Shown: positions 1 through 9,438 of the stretch, in pieces
Layout: each line of letters begins with the position of its first letter
Position numbering within the stretch: position 1 is the first letter of the stretch
From: Lachnospiraceae bacterium
GTDB lineage: Bacteria > Bacillota > Clostridia > Lachnospirales > Lachnospiraceae
DNA: 64,000 nucleotides
Assembly (NCBI GenBank): GCA_017962825.1
Contig: JAGCUO010000160.1
Location: 1 to 64,000 of the forward strand
Reading direction: 5' to 3'
Notes under the pieces: generated by a model
Told to the model about the DNA's origin: nothing
Seen by the model: the letters and a program-made list of their open reading frames with translations, nothing else
The model's database searches: none
Program-made: the position numbers and the translations under genes

Positions 1-40
1 AGGAAGAACCTCCTGACAGAGGGGTACGTCCCCATTGTCA
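1..40. repeat. Partial copy of the dispersed GGGGACG hairpin repeat
   Basis: This is the right half of the palindromic repeat seen complete at 60214-60280: a CCTGACAG arm followed by GGGGTACGTCCCC and TTGTCA. The left half would lie outside the window. It sits immediately downstream of the stop codon of the MurL-like gene, matching the habit of the other copies of lying flush against gene ends. Confidence 0.75.
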
Positions 41-42
41 TA

Positions 43-1389
43 CTATATAGCTTCTCTTAATCTCCCCACAAACTCTTCAGGTACGGAGTTCTCATCACAC
101 CACTCTTTCAAGAGCTCTTCCAATGGAATCGCCTGCATTGCGAGGATCTCCTTCTCATATCTGTCCGTAAGTTTGCTCTTTCCGCCCTTTTTGATGAAAT
201 CGGTAAGGCAGCTCGCCACTTCGCTTCTGGTACCTACGCACTCGAAAGGTTTGTTTTCATTCAGACCTACAAGCTCTCTGAAATCCTCATCAAGTGATTC
301 CTTATCGAGGAGCTTTTCACCGAAGATCGATACAACCTCTTCCTCGGATAAGAACGAAGAAAGAATGATATATACGAAGAGGCACTTGGGACATGCACAA
401 CACCATACGCCCTTCTTGCTTCCTCTGTTACATGACCTGAATACCTTGAAGTAATCGCTTCCCTTTTCGGCAAAGATACGTGCGATCTGAACTTCGGTAA
501 AAGGTCTTAAGAGTGAGAAGTAATGGATATCGGAATCGATAAGGCCTTCGATATATTCATCAAAATCCTCTTCGAATTCATAACTCTTGGAATACTGATG
601 ATTTACTTTGGTTCCGGGAACGGTGCTTTCGTTTGCACTGGTCTCGTTGGAAAGTGCGATGTATTTGAAACCGCACAGATAAGCCGTGATAACAGCGGAG
701 AAAGCAAATACCGCAGAGATGGGAATATGCCCGTTCATATATCCCTCTTCGTTCATCCTGATAACCTGGGGATCAAGAGTACGCTTTGCGGTATATACGC
801 CCTTCTTATGGGAACATTTCTCGATTACGTTGGTTGCGGTTGCGTTCTCATTTACGACGAAAGTCGTGATATCCTCTCCCTTAAGAAGCTCAAGGCTGAC
901 AACGGAGTCCTTACCGCCGCCCACGGGAACAAGGCATCCCGAATAAGTCTTATCATCATGAAGAACCGCGGGCTCATCGTCCGTTGTGGTATTGCACTCA
1001 AATCTTACAAGTCTGTCCGCGGATACCGTAATTCCGTTACGATACAGGAACTCTCCGAGTCCGTTAAAATATAGCTTTCTCCACCAGTCCTTCTGGGCTG
1101 CGGAAAGGGTTCCGCACTTGATAACCACTCTTTCGGGACATACGGTCTTGTAATAACTGATCGTCTCTACCATTCCCAGTGAGAAAACAAGAGTCCTTAA
1201 GATGGGATCTTCGAGATCTGCCTTTCTATCACCCAGAGGAAATCTCCACTCGGGCATGAAGTCGCGAAGACCCGGGATTGAGAATCTGTATCTTACAAAC
1301 AGTTCTCCGTCTTCAATCCTGGTTTCAAATTTTCTGTATTCGAACGTATCATATAATTTTCTGAGATCATCAAATTGTTTCTGTGACAT
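43..1389 (-). CDS. PP-loop protein resembling UDP-MurNAc-L-Ala-L-Glu epimerase MurL
   Basis: The 448-residue protein has a PP-loop ATP-binding motif GGGKDS at residues 157-162, a SNETSANES stretch near residue 247 and a cysteine cluster (C..CCACPKC) near residues 322-338. PP-loop enzymes adenylate a carboxyl or carbonyl group. MurL uses ATP to epimerise the terminal L-Glu of UDP-MurNAc-L-Ala-L-Glu for peptidoglycan synthesis. Length and motif layout fit what I remember of MurL, but I could not align it. The start has a GAGG ribosome binding site and lies 15 bp after the stop of the gene upstream, so the two are probably co-transcribed. A MurD-type partner, if present, would lie beyond the window edge. 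The alternative is another PP-loop ATPase of unknown substrate. Confidence 0.55.
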   Translation of the reverse strand: MSQKQFDDLRKLYDTFEYRKFETRIEDGELFVRYRFSIPGLRDFMPEWRFPLGDRKADLEDPILRTLVFSLGMVETISYYKTVCPERVVIKCGTLSAAQKDWWRKLYFNGLGEFLYRNGITVSADRLVRFECNTTTDDEPAVLHDDKTYSGCLVPVGGGKDSVVSLELLKGEDITTFVVNENATATNVIEKCSHKKGVYTAKRTLDPQVIRMNEEGYMNGHIPISAVFAFSAVITAYLCGFKYIALSNETSANESTVPGTKVNHQYSKSYEFEEDFDEYIEGLIDSDIHYFSLLRPFTEVQIARIFAEKGSDYFKVFRSCNRGSKKGVWCCACPKCLFVYIILSSFLSEEEVVSIFGEKLLDKESLDEDFRELVGLNENKPFECVGTRSEVASCLTDFIKKGGKSKLTDRYEKEILAMQAIPLEELLKEWCDENSVPEEFVGRLREAI

Positions 1390-1404
1390 ATATCTGCCTC
1401 TCGA

Positions 1405-3162
1405 TCATCTAATATCTAATGCAAGTCCTTCCGAGAATTCCTGTCCGTCTATTTCACATTCATAGACAAGTGCCAAATAGTCCATATAAATATAAAAATC
1501 ATCCTCCGACATAGCGGTATCACTGTAGGGAACCAATCCTCCGGCATTCATGACCATATCAGCCGCTTCCTGCGTGAGCACGTTGACACCCGAGGCATCT
1601 CCGTAAACCTCCCATGTGGGAAGACCGCACCAGTCAAGATATCCGTAATGACATACAAGTTTTCCGAGTTCAAAACAATACTGTGCGGTAGCCACAGGAT
1701 AAGCTGTATCCTCAGCTACGGCAAGTACCTCGGTAGGTCCTCCGATAAAGCAATCCGGATCCGCATATCTTGAATCAAGAACGGGGAAGCTGCTCATTCC
1801 GACTTCGAAATCACAAGCCATGGCAAACTGAGAACAATTCCACGATCCGTTCACAAAGAATGCACACTCTCCGTTTCCAAAATCGGTAAGAACCTCATCA
1901 TAGGTTTTATTAAGTGCATCGGGATCAAAATATCCCGCACTTATCATGTTCATTAATACGTTTACAGCCTGAGCCACGCCGTCATTTTCCCAGGTTTCTT
2001 TTCCCAGGAAAAGATCGTAAAGCGTATCTCCGCCCACATCCTGAAGCAGGAAAGTGTCGACATATTCCGATACACACCAGGTTTCGCGTGCGGCGATTCC
2101 GAAAGGAGTGATCCCGTCATTCTTAAGTGCTTCGCAGCACATTATCAGATCGTTATAGTTATCGGGGATCTTATCATATCCGGCCTTCTCAAGAAGGTCC
2201 ATGTTCGCGTAGAGAAGGACTACGTTCATGTTCATGGGAACGCCGTAATGATGTCCGTAAAATGTTGAACTGTCAAGCATCACCTCGGGAAGTTCATCCC
2301 TGTACTCTTCATAAACATCATCGAGACAATAAACAGCGCCCGCATCCACAAAGTTACTGAATACCGCTCCCGTCGATGTATAGAAAATATCCGGAAGTTC
2401 ACCCGCAGCTACAGCGGCTTTGATCTTGATCTTATATGAATCGCGATCAAACACTTCCCAATTGAAAATTACATTCGGATATTTTTCTTCCATATCGTCA
2501 ATCGCGCATTCAAGTGCATGACGATATGAATCATTCTCGGTGATGGGACTCCACATCATAATGGAGATATCACTTACTTCTTCAAGAGTTAAATCATCAG
2601 GCGGATAAACCGCTGTATAAGGGGCAATCGGATAGGGATCGGAATCGGGGTCAGAGTCGTCGGTGGCATCCGCTAATTCCGCCTCTTCAAGTTCCTCTTC
2701 AAGATCTTCGAGCTCATTCTTAAAATACTTATCCTTGGTCGCCTTATAAGCTTCCTCAAGAACATCCAGAAGTTCATCGGTATCATCAAGTTTCTTATAG
2801 ATCTTTACAAGACCTTTGTATGCTTCAACCGAATCGGGAGTGATCTCAAGCGCTGCCCTGTAAGCATCTATCGCTTCATCATAATCCTTGGAACCGTAAT
2901 GATCCTGTGCCTCTTCTATAAGTCTTGCGGTCCTTGCTTCGGGTGAAAAGCGATTTACCGCAAAGATCGCTCCGCAGACAACAAGTCCGATAATTATCAG
3001 TATTACCAAAACAAGCAGAACTGCCTTGCCATGCTTTTTCTTCTCGGGCTCCTGCTGCTGCAGCATCTGAAGTGGCTGCACCGCATCGCCCTGTGTTGCT
3101 CCGCATGTGGGACAAAACTTTTGTCCGTCATCAAGCTTCGTTCCGCAATTATTACAAAACAT
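1405..3162 (-). CDS. Zinc-ribbon / transmembrane / TPR / extracellular solute-binding fusion protein
   Basis: The 585-residue protein starts at an ATG behind a GGAGGT site; longer in-frame starts lack one. In order it has a four-cysteine zinc ribbon (CxxC at 3-6 and 17-20), a Gln/Lys-rich linker, one hydrophobic helix at about 47-69, TPR-like helices at about 75-160, an acidic linker, and a family 1 (sugar-type) solute-binding domain from about residue 190 to the end. There is no lipobox: the ribbon should be cytoplasmic and the binding domain outside. No ABC permease or ATPase genes adjoin it, so a sensing or scaffolding role is as likely as transport. The fusion order is unusual for a solute-binding protein. 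Domain calls are from visible motifs only. Confidence 0.7.
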   Translation of the reverse strand: MFCNNCGTKLDDGQKFCPTCGATQGDAVQPLQMLQQQEPEKKKHGKAVLLVLVILIIIGLVVCGAIFAVNRFSPEARTARLIEEAQDHYGSKDYDEAIDAYRAALEITPDSVEAYKGLVKIYKKLDDTDELLDVLEEAYKATKDKYFKNELEDLEEELEEAELADATDDSDPDSDPYPIAPYTAVYPPDDLTLEEVSDISIMMWSPITENDSYRHALECAIDDMEEKYPNVIFNWEVFDRDSYKIKIKAAVAAGELPDIFYTSTGAVFSNFVDAGAVYCLDDVYEEYRDELPEVMLDSSTFYGHHYGVPMNMNVVLLYANMDLLEKAGYDKIPDNYNDLIMCCEALKNDGITPFGIAARETWCVSEYVDTFLLQDVGGDTLYDLFLGKETWENDGVAQAVNVLMNMISAGYFDPDALNKTYDEVLTDFGNGECAFFVNGSWNCSQFAMACDFEVGMSSFPVLDSRYADPDCFIGGPTEVLAVAEDTAYPVATAQYCFELGKLVCHYGYLDWCGLPTWEVYGDASGVNVLTQEAADMVMNAGGLVPYSDTAMSEDDFYIYMDYLALVYECEIDGQEFSEGLALDIR

Positions 3163-3265
3163 CAAAAAGACCTCCGCCGTATATGTATTTCTCCGACACC
3201 CCTCGTTCGAAAAAGACCCTAACATTATACCACGAAAAGGGCTTGTTGTGATATCATAAACAGGT

Positions 3266-4441
3266 ATGAAAACAGGAAACAGATGCACAATTTGCACGGG
3301 TTGCGGAAGATGCTTCGGCGAGGTCAAAGAGGATACAAAGATCCTCTCTTTCGAGCACCCCGTCGGTGAAAAGAAAACAGTCTCCTCCTCCGTCATCTTA
3401 GTCGATATCGGAACCACAACGATAGCCATGGTGCTCATCGCGGGAAACGGCGAAGTGCTTGATTCCTACGCCGTATTAAACCCTCAGGGAATGTACGGTG
3501 TAGATGTCATCTCAAGGATCGCCGCATCGGAAGATCCCGAAAAGCTCGCATCCATGCGCTCTCTTGTCCTTGATGAAATCTCAAAGGGCATCAAAAAGTT
3601 TTCAAATGCCGCAGATCCCGCATCATGCAAGATCTGCATCTCGGCAAACACCACCATGACCTATCTCCTGCGCGGACTTTCGCCTGAAGAACTCGGTAAA
3701 GCTCCGTTCAAGGCAACTCATATTTCCGAAGATACCGTTTCCATACCTGCATGCGGAAAAGAATACGAGGCATCAATCCTGCCCGGATTCTCCGCTTTTG
3801 TGGGCAGTGATATCTATGCGGGTGTACTTGCTTCAAAGCTTTGTACATCCGATAAATACAAGCTTCTCTGCGACCTCGGAACAAACGGTGAGATCGCACT
3901 CGGAAATAAAGATCATCTCTACGTCACAGCAACCGCTGCGGGCCCCGCTTTCGAAGGAGGCCCCTGCAAAGGCATATGGGGTGCTGATATGATCAGCCTT
4001 ACGTCACGTCTTCTCAAAGACGGATACATGGATTCCACCGGACTTTTAAAGGATCCCTATTTTGACGAAGGAATAGATATCGGAAACGTGCACATCACCC
4101 AGGATTCCGTAAGAGCACTTCAGCTTGCAAAGGGTGCGATATATGCGGGAATAAACATTATCTGCGAGCGAGCTTCGATTTCTTTTGAAGACATTGATGA
4201 AGTGATACTTGCGGGAGGTTTCGGATATTTCCTTAACCCCGCGGATGCATCTTCCATCGGACTTATTCCGGACGGGCTCTCATCCAAATGCACACCCGGC
4301 GGAAATACCGCGCTTAAGGGAGCGCTTTGTTTTGCCGAAGGCGAAAGAGTGCTGCAGGATCCTGCGGTCATTAATCTCGCCGAAGAGCCCTCATTCAACG
4401 ACTTATATATGAATGCCTTAAATTTTCCCGAATTTTTATAA
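3266..4441 (+). CDS. ASKHA-domain protein of the RACE/RamA corrinoid-activator type (DUF4445)
   Basis: The 391-residue protein opens with a cysteine-rich segment (CTICTGCGRC at residues 7-16) that could bind an Fe-S cluster. An ASKHA nucleotide-binding fold follows, with VDIGTTTIAM near residue 46, CDLGTNGEI, TAAGPAFEGG and VILAGGFGYFLNP as its signatures. Family members reductively activate the cobalt of corrinoid proteins in methyltransferase systems using ATP. Most are 500-600 residues with an N-terminal 2Fe-2S ferredoxin domain; this one lacks that domain and keeps only the short cysteine motif. No corrinoid protein or methyltransferase gene is nearby. It is divergent from the solute-binding gene, with about 100 bp between them. 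Confidence 0.75.
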   Translation: MKTGNRCTICTGCGRCFGEVKEDTKILSFEHPVGEKKTVSSSVILVDIGTTTIAMVLIAGNGEVLDSYAVLNPQGMYGVDVISRIAASEDPEKLASMRSLVLDEISKGIKKFSNAADPASCKICISANTTMTYLLRGLSPEELGKAPFKATHISEDTVSIPACGKEYEASILPGFSAFVGSDIYAGVLASKLCTSDKYKLLCDLGTNGEIALGNKDHLYVTATAAGPAFEGGPCKGIWGADMISLTSRLLKDGYMDSTGLLKDPYFDEGIDIGNVHITQDSVRALQLAKGAIYAGINIICERASISFEDIDEVILAGGFGYFLNPADASSIGLIPDGLSSKCTPGGNTALKGALCFAEGERVLQDPAVINLAEEPSFNDLYMNALNFPEFL

Positions 4442-4449
4442 TTAGGATA

Positions 4450-4477
4450 TTGCATTCTTTCTTTTCTGTGTTATATT
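4450..4477 (+). promoter_or_regulatory. Probable clpB promoter
   Basis: TTGCAT (4450-4455) and TATATT (4472-4477) are separated by 16 bp and lie about 50 bp before the clpB start. No CIRCE or CtsR-type operator is evident around it, although clpB is usually a heat-shock gene. Confidence 0.5.
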
Positions 4478-4530
4478 CCTAATAGAACAGTTCAAACAAT
4501 TTGTTTTACCATCCTGAAAAGGAGGCAGAT

Positions 4531-7119
4531 ATGAATATACAGAAATTTACACAAAAATCCCTTGAAGCGATCAACGGTATCGAAAGACTGGGTACCGAAT
4601 ACGGAAACCAGGAGCTGGGACAGGAGCATCTCCTTGTGAGCCTGCTTAGGCTTGATGACAGTCTGATACTTAAACTCATCGAGAAGATGGAGATCAATAC
4701 GGAGCACTTCGTTCAGACCGCGAAGGATTACCTTTCGAAATGCATCAAGGTATCGGGAAGCGGCGCGGGACAGATGCATATAAGTCAGGATCTTAATAAG
4801 GTTCTTACTTTTGCCGAAGACGAAGCCAAGGCTATGGGTGACGAATACGTATCCGTCGAGCACCTCTTCCTTGCCATGATCAAATATCCTTCACGCACCA
4901 TGAAGGAGATCTTTAAAGAATACGGGATTACCAGGGAGCGCTTCCTTATGGCACTCTCCCAGGTAAGAGGCAATCAGAGAGTTACCTCGGACAATCCCGA
5001 AGCCACCTACGACACTCTGGAAAAATACGGACAGGACCTTGTCGAAAAGGCACGTGACCAGAAACTCGATCCCGTCATCGGCAGAGACTCCGAGATCAGA
5101 AACGTTGTACGTATCCTTTCCCGTAAAACAAAGAACAACCCCGTACTCATCGGTGAACCCGGTGTAGGTAAGACAGCGGTCGTAGAAGGCCTTGCCCAGC
5201 GTATAGTAAGAGGCGATGTTCCCGATAACCTTAAGGATAAGAAGATCTTTGCACTTGATATGGGCGCTCTCATCGCAGGTGCCAAATACAGAGGCGAATT
5301 TGAGGAAAGACTTAAAGCCGTTCTTGATGAAGTAAAAGCTTCGGACGGACAGATCATTCTTTTCATAGATGAGCTTCACACTATCGTCGGCGCAGGCAAG
5401 ACGGACGGTGCTCTCGATGCCGGAAATATGTTAAAGCCCATGCTTGCAAGGGGCGAGCTTCACTGTATCGGCGCCACAACTCTTGATGAGTACCGCCAGT
5501 ATATCGAGACCGATGCAGCTCTTGAGAGACGTTTCCAGCCCGTTCTGGTAGAAGAACCTACTGTCGAAGATACCATCTCCATACTCAGAGGCCTGAAGGA
5601 ACGCTACGAGGTTTATCACGGCGTTAAGATCATGGATACAGCTCTTGTATCGGCTGCCGTCCTCTCCAACCGTTATATCAGTGACAGATTCCTTCCCGAT
5701 AAGGCCATCGACCTGGTGGATGAAGCATGTGCTCTTATCAAGACCGAAATGGATTCACTTCCTGCAGAGCTTGATGAGATGAATCGTAAGATCCTTCAGC
5801 TTCAGATTGAGGAAACGGCTCTTAAAAAGGAAGAGGACAATCTCTCCAGGGAGCGTCTCGAAGATCTTCAGAAGGAACTGGCTGAGTTAAAAGAAAACTT
5901 TGAGACTCAGAAAGCCCAGTGGGATAACGAGAAAAATGCCGCAGGACGCTTAAGTAAATTACGTGAAGAGATCGATTCGGTCAATTCCCAGATAGTAATA
6001 GCTCAGACAAAGGGCGACCTCGAGAAAGCCGCTGAACTTTCATACGGCACTCTCCCCGCTCTTAAAAAACAGCTGGAAGAAGCAGAAAGCACTCAGACCG
6101 AGGATAACAAGCTTGTACGTGAGAAGGTATCCGACGAAGAGATCGCACGTATAGTATCCAAATGGACAGGCATCCCCGTTGCCAAACTTACGGAAGGCGA
6201 AAGAACCAAAACTCTCCACCTGGACGAAGAGCTTCATAAGAGAGTCTGCGGACAGGATGAAGCTGTTACCAAAGTTACAGAAGCCATCATCAGATCAAAG
6301 GCAGGTATCAAGGATCCGGATAAGCCCATCGGTTCATTCCTCTTCCTCGGCCCTACCGGCGTCGGTAAAACAGAACTTGCCAAATCCCTCGCCGCTTCAC
6401 TCTTTGACGATGAGAGCAATATGGTACGTATCGATATGTCGGAATACATGGAGAAGCACTCTGTATCAAGACTCATCGGAGCTCCTCCCGGATACGTAGG
6501 TTATGACGAAGGTGGTCAGCTTACGGAAGCCGTTCGAAGAAAGCCTTACTGCGTCGTACTCTTTGATGAAGTCGAAAAGGCAGCACCCGATGTTTTCAAC
6601 GTACTTCTTCAGGTACTTGATGACGGACGTATAACAGACTCTCACGGTAAGACTGTCGACTTCAAGAATACGATCATCATCATGACATCAAATATCGGAG
6701 TAAGATACCTTCTTGACGGAATAGATGATGACGGAAATATAGAATCGAATGCTGAAAACATGGTTATGGAGGAATTAAGGGCTCACTTCCGCCCCGAGTT
6801 CCTCAACAGACTTGATGAGATCATCATGTTCAAGCCTCTTACCAAGGATAACTTAAGCGGTATCATCAGACTCCTTGTTAAGGATATCGATAACAGACTT
6901 GCGGACCGTGACATCAACCTTGAACTGACGGACGAGGCAATGCAGCATATAATCGATGCCGCCTACGACCCTGTTTACGGTGCAAGACCTCTTAAAAGAT
7001 ATCTCCAGAAGCATGTGGAGACCCTTGCAGCCAGATTCCTCCTTGAAGACAAGGTTCAGGAGGGCGAGACCATCCTCATAGATGTGCAGGACGGCAAATA
7101 CGTAGCAAGCGTTAAATAA
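4531..7119 (+). CDS. clpB: ATP-dependent disaggregase ClpB
   Basis: This 862-residue Hsp100 chaperone rescues aggregated proteins together with DnaK in the cytosol. It has an N-terminal Clp repeat domain, Walker A motifs GEPGVGKT (about residue 208) and GPTGVGKT (about residue 607), matching Walker B motifs ([14 protein letters not shown]), and a charged coiled-coil M domain at about 410-530. The M domain separates ClpB from ClpA and ClpC. There is no MecB/UVR motif and no IGF-type ClpP-binding loop in the second AAA domain, as expected. The start is the ATG behind AAAGGAGG. It appears monocistronic: a hairpin repeat and a terminator follow directly. Confidence 0.97.
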   Translation: MNIQKFTQKSLEAINGIERLGTEYGNQELGQEHLLVSLLRLDDSLILKLIEKMEINTEHFVQTAKDYLSKCIKVSGSGAGQMHISQDLNKVLTFAEDEAKAMGDEYVSVEHLFLAMIKYPSRTMKEIFKEYGITRERFLMALSQVRGNQRVTSDNPEATYDTLEKYGQDLVEKARDQKLDPVIGRDSEIRNVVRILSRKTKNNPVLIGEPGVGKTAVVEGLAQRIVRGDVPDNLKDKKIFALDMGALIAGAKYRGEFEERLKAVLDEVKASDGQIILFIDELHTIVGAGKTDGALDAGNMLKPMLARGELHCIGATTLDEYRQYIETDAALERRFQPVLVEEPTVEDTISILRGLKERYEVYHGVKIMDTALVSAAVLSNRYISDRFLPDKAIDLVDEACALIKTEMDSLPAELDEMNRKILQLQIEETALKKEEDNLSRERLEDLQKELAELKENFETQKAQWDNEKNAAGRLSKLREEIDSVNSQIVIAQTKGDLEKAAELSYGTLPALKKQLEEAESTQTEDNKLVREKVSDEEIARIVSKWTGIPVAKLTEGERTKTLHLDEELHKRVCGQDEAVTKVTEAIIRSKAGIKDPDKPIGSFLFLGPTGVGKTELAKSLAASLFDDESNMVRIDMSEYMEKHSVSRLIGAPPGYVGYDEGGQLTEAVRRKPYCVVLFDEVEKAAPDVFNVLLQVLDDGRITDSHGKTVDFKNTIIIMTSNIGVRYLLDGIDDDGNIESNAENMVMEELRAHFRPEFLNRLDEIIMFKPLTKDNLSGIIRLLVKDIDNRLADRDINLELTDEAMQHIIDAAYDPVYGARPLKRYLQKHVETLAARFLLEDKVQEGETILIDVQDGKYVASVK

Positions 7120-7121
7120 GC

Positions 7122-7187
7122 TGACAGTGGGGACGTACACCTTTGTCAGGAAGATCTCCTGACAAAGAGTGTACGTCCCCACCGTCA
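7122..7187. repeat. GGGGACG hairpin repeat, copy after clpB
   Basis: Inverted arms TGACAGTGGGGACGTACAC.. and ..GTGTACGTCCCCACCGTCA face each other across a short CAGGAAGATCTCCTG centre. It begins 2 bp after the clpB stop codon. The copy-specific segment TACACCTTTGTCAG is mirrored almost exactly between the arms. Confidence 0.85.
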
Positions 7188-7207
7188 GCTGCCCACTGTC
7201 ACACAAA

Positions 7208-7241
7208 AAAAGACTTCCGGTCATAAAACCGAAAGTCTTTT
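7208..7241. terminator. Bidirectional terminator between clpB and the zinc-ribbon gene
   Basis: AAAAGACTTCCGGT pairs with ACCGAAAGTCTTTT with one mismatch and a 6-nt loop. A T tract follows on the plus strand, and the A run on the other side serves the minus strand. Two genes converge on it. Confidence 0.85.
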
Positions 7242-7258
7242 TCTATGATCAATCCAGA

Positions 7259-7795
7259 TTATTTAAGGAATCCAAGTCCTCTTACGATAGCGGGCTCAAC
7301 TGCCTTGCCGCTGCAAACGTTGAAGAAGCAGATGATTCTTACAACGAAGAGGATGATGAAGCATACACCACCTGCGATGGGAACGATGATGGTCCAGCAA
7401 AGAAGTGCAGAGATGATGTAAACAAGAACGTTGCAAACAGTAAGCTTGAGGCTCTGTCTTACATGGAATCCTGCATACTTGGAATCGCCTGCAAGGATTG
7501 CAGCAATGATTACGCCAAGAGTTCCGAGAAGATAAACGATCATGGCAACAACCTTATTGTCGGAAATATCCTTGGGATCAAACTCAGCGGTATGATCAAA
7601 ATTAGGTACTACGGGTGCCTGCTGATACTGAGGCTGCTGGTACTGGGGCTGAGGTGCGCCCTGAGGTGCGCCCTGAGCAGCTCCTGCTGCTGCACCTGCA
7701 GCTGCGCCTGCCGCTGCGTTAAAGTTAAATCCGCAAACTGTGCAGAATGCTGCATCATCTGCTACCTGAGCTCCACACTTAGGACAAGTTTTCAT
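7259..7795 (-). CDS. Small zinc-ribbon integral membrane protein
   Basis: The 178-residue protein starts at an ATG behind GGAGG. It has an N-terminal zinc ribbon (CPKC at 3-6, CTVC further on), then a low-complexity linker of Ala/Gly repeats and PQ/YQQ repeats, then about three hydrophobic helices. A highly hydrophobic stretch precedes the FFNVCSGKAVEPAIV end. This resembles the DUF4870/zinc-ribbon membrane proteins common in Firmicutes, whose function is unknown. It probably sits in the cytoplasmic membrane with the ribbon inside. The linker coding DNA is repetitive (GCTGCAGC-type and CAGCCTCAG-type runs), a likely site of length change. Confidence 0.7.
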   Translation of the reverse strand: MKTCPKCGAQVADDAAFCTVCGFNFNAAAGAAAGAAAGAAQGAPQGAPQPQYQQPQYQQAPVVPNFDHTAEFDPKDISDNKVVAMIVYLLGTLGVIIAAILAGDSKYAGFHVRQSLKLTVCNVLVYIISALLCWTIIVPIAGGVCFIILFVVRIICFFNVCSGKAVEPAIVRGLGFLK

Positions 7796-7968
7796 TTGTT
7801 TTCCTCCTGAAATGAAATTTCTGTGATATGGCATATCTGATTGCCAACCGTGGAGTATTATAGCATAAATTATCCCAATATCATACATGAAATATCATTT
7901 AAGTCTTGATTAAGCCATCTTAAAGAATTTCCTTGTCCGAGACCTGTTTTTATCATAGAATACATGGT

Positions 7969-9153
7969 ATGGAAAGACGGAATAACTCATACAAAATAGT
8001 ACGGACCCTTGCCACGATTGCCGTGTTCTTGGGGTCTATTTTTATTTACAACATAAAAGCACTTGCGGCCGAAGCGGATGCACTCTCCCCCTTAAGATCC
8101 ATGAGTGCTATGACCGGAAATAACCTTCTGGTGGTAAAAGCGGACGGAAAAAACGGAGAATACAATAATATAGGTTCTGCGGTAAACGATGCCGCAGACG
8201 GAGACATGATAGTCATCTACCCCGGTGAATACAACGAAACCCTGGACATAAGGGATAAAGACATCATCCTAATGGGTCTGGACAAAAACTCCTGCATCAT
8301 CAAATACGATACATCCGTGTATTCAAAGCCTGTTCTAAACGGTGCCTCAGGACTTTTCTGCAATCTTACATTCTACGGATACAGACCGAAAAACGTTGCT
8401 TTAAGCAGTGATTCAACCGGTGCATTAATATGTCCCGACAATCTGGACGAATACTTCCCAGGATACGTTATCCATATAGATGACGATTACGAATACGGCC
8501 GGTCCATTGTATTCAACAACTGTAACATCATCTCCGAAAACAGTAACTGCATCGGTCTCGGAATGCGTGATCACTTCAGCGCATCCTTCAATAACTGCTA
8601 CTTCCGCTCAGTGGGAATAGCAGGAATCCTTTATGTCCACGATCCGGATTCACTCCTTTTTGCCGGAACGGATATGCATCTTTCCTTCATAAACAATGTT
8701 TGGGAAAACTACGGATATCCTTATGTTATCTTCACCAAATCCATTAACTGTACGAATCGTATAGAAGTCACTTTCCAGAATGTCACAACATACTGCTATG
8801 CTTCTGCAATGAACGGAAATTACATTTACGGTAACGCATACAGCGGCCCCGATCTCAAGATGGTTGCTGCCGGTCTCACACCTTCAGACACACCTTTTTA
8901 TGTACTGGATAATGCAGATTACGGCGAATGCATGAAAGCCCTCAGAAACGGCTCTGCAAGCGGATTTCCGGGAATTTACTATATCACCGACGTTGCGGAA
9001 AATGATGTGGATTTTCTCCCTGAAATCGCTTCACCTTTTTACGTTCACAACCCTTATAACATCCCCGGAAACGGCTTTGCCGGAAGCAACACATTACATC
9101 TGACTGATGACAGTTTTGGTAATACACTTGAAGAAATGAACTTTATCCGATAA
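7969..9153 (+). CDS. Secreted right-handed beta-helix (pectate-lyase-like fold) protein
   Basis: From the ATG at 7969 the protein is 394 residues. It starts with a signal peptide (charged MERRNNSYK, hydrophobic core, ALAAEA cleavage region). A pectinesterase/DUF1565-like start follows: a GSAVNDAADGDMIVIYPGEY-type turn and LDIRDKDIILMG, then repeated short beta-strand rungs rich in Asn and Phe (for example ASFNNCYFRS). The fold suggests carbohydrate binding or cleavage outside the cell, but I see no clear catalytic set, so the substrate is unknown. Ribosome binding is weak at either candidate start (7933 or 7969). The later one is preferred because it gives a normal signal peptide. Confidence 0.65.
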   Translation: MERRNNSYKIVRTLATIAVFLGSIFIYNIKALAAEADALSPLRSMSAMTGNNLLVVKADGKNGEYNNIGSAVNDAADGDMIVIYPGEYNETLDIRDKDIILMGLDKNSCIIKYDTSVYSKPVLNGASGLFCNLTFYGYRPKNVALSSDSTGALICPDNLDEYFPGYVIHIDDDYEYGRSIVFNNCNIISENSNCIGLGMRDHFSASFNNCYFRSVGIAGILYVHDPDSLLFAGTDMHLSFINNVWENYGYPYVIFTKSINCTNRIEVTFQNVTTYCYASAMNGNYIYGNAYSGPDLKMVAAGLTPSDTPFYVLDNADYGECMKALRNGSASGFPGIYYITDVAENDVDFLPEIASPFYVHNPYNIPGNGFAGSNTLHLTDDSFGNTLEEMNFIR

Positions 9154-9231
9154 TATGTTTATCGTAAAGTTTATAACGTTTATTATATGTCATTCTTATC
9201 AATGAAAACCGTGAATTTATCGGCATTTTCG

Positions 9232-9260
9232 TTGACTTTGCACTACAAGGGTGATATATT
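9232..9260 (+). promoter_or_regulatory. Strong sigma-70 type promoter upstream of the cspA leader
   Basis: TTGACT (9232-9237) and TATATT (9255-9260) are separated by exactly 17 bp, predicting a start near 9267. The transcript would begin about 170 nt before the cspA start codon and pass through the hairpin at 9287-9349. Confidence 0.8.
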
Positions 9261-9286
9261 TGTTAAGGATTCTGGTACCGGGTGTG

Positions 9287-9355
9287 ATCTCACATGTTTT
9301 TGTAAATCACTTCTGCTCTGCTGTGATGATTTACAAAAGTATGTGAGATTTTTTT
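9287..9355 (+). ncRNA. 23-bp hairpin with U-tract in the cspA leader: attenuator or small RNA end
   Basis: Positions 9287-9309 pair with 9327-9349 without a break. Twenty-one pairs are Watson-Crick and two are G-U wobbles, with a 17-nt loop and seven T residues after the right arm. This is a near-ideal intrinsic terminator placed between the promoter and cspA. Transcription would end about 90 nt from the start, giving a short RNA, unless read-through or an alternative fold lets it reach cspA. The sequence shows the structure; which of the two roles it has is inference. Confidence 0.7.
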
Positions 9356-9366
9356 ATTTCTCATAT

Positions 9367-9417
9367 ACCCGTATCATTAACGGGTCATAAGACCCAATTT
9401 TAGAGGGGAAAGTCCCC
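9367..9417 (+). promoter_or_regulatory. Competing small hairpins before the cspA ribosome binding site
   Basis: ACCCG (9367-9371) can pair with CGGGT (9381-9385), while the overlapping GGGTC (9382-9386) can pair with GACCC (9391-9395). The two cannot form together. A further GGGG/CCCC hairpin lies at 9405-9417. Cold-shock mRNAs often carry temperature-dependent leaders, so a fold switch is plausible but untested. Confidence 0.45.
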
Positions 9418-9438
9418 TGTCTTTCAAGGAGGCACTAA

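Noticed and set aside
523..1074. Plus-strand open frame of 183 codons antisense to the MurL-like gene
   Set aside because: It has no ribosome binding site and lies entirely within a well-supported minus-strand gene. Its protein lacks any recognisable motif. It reflects codon bias of the real gene.
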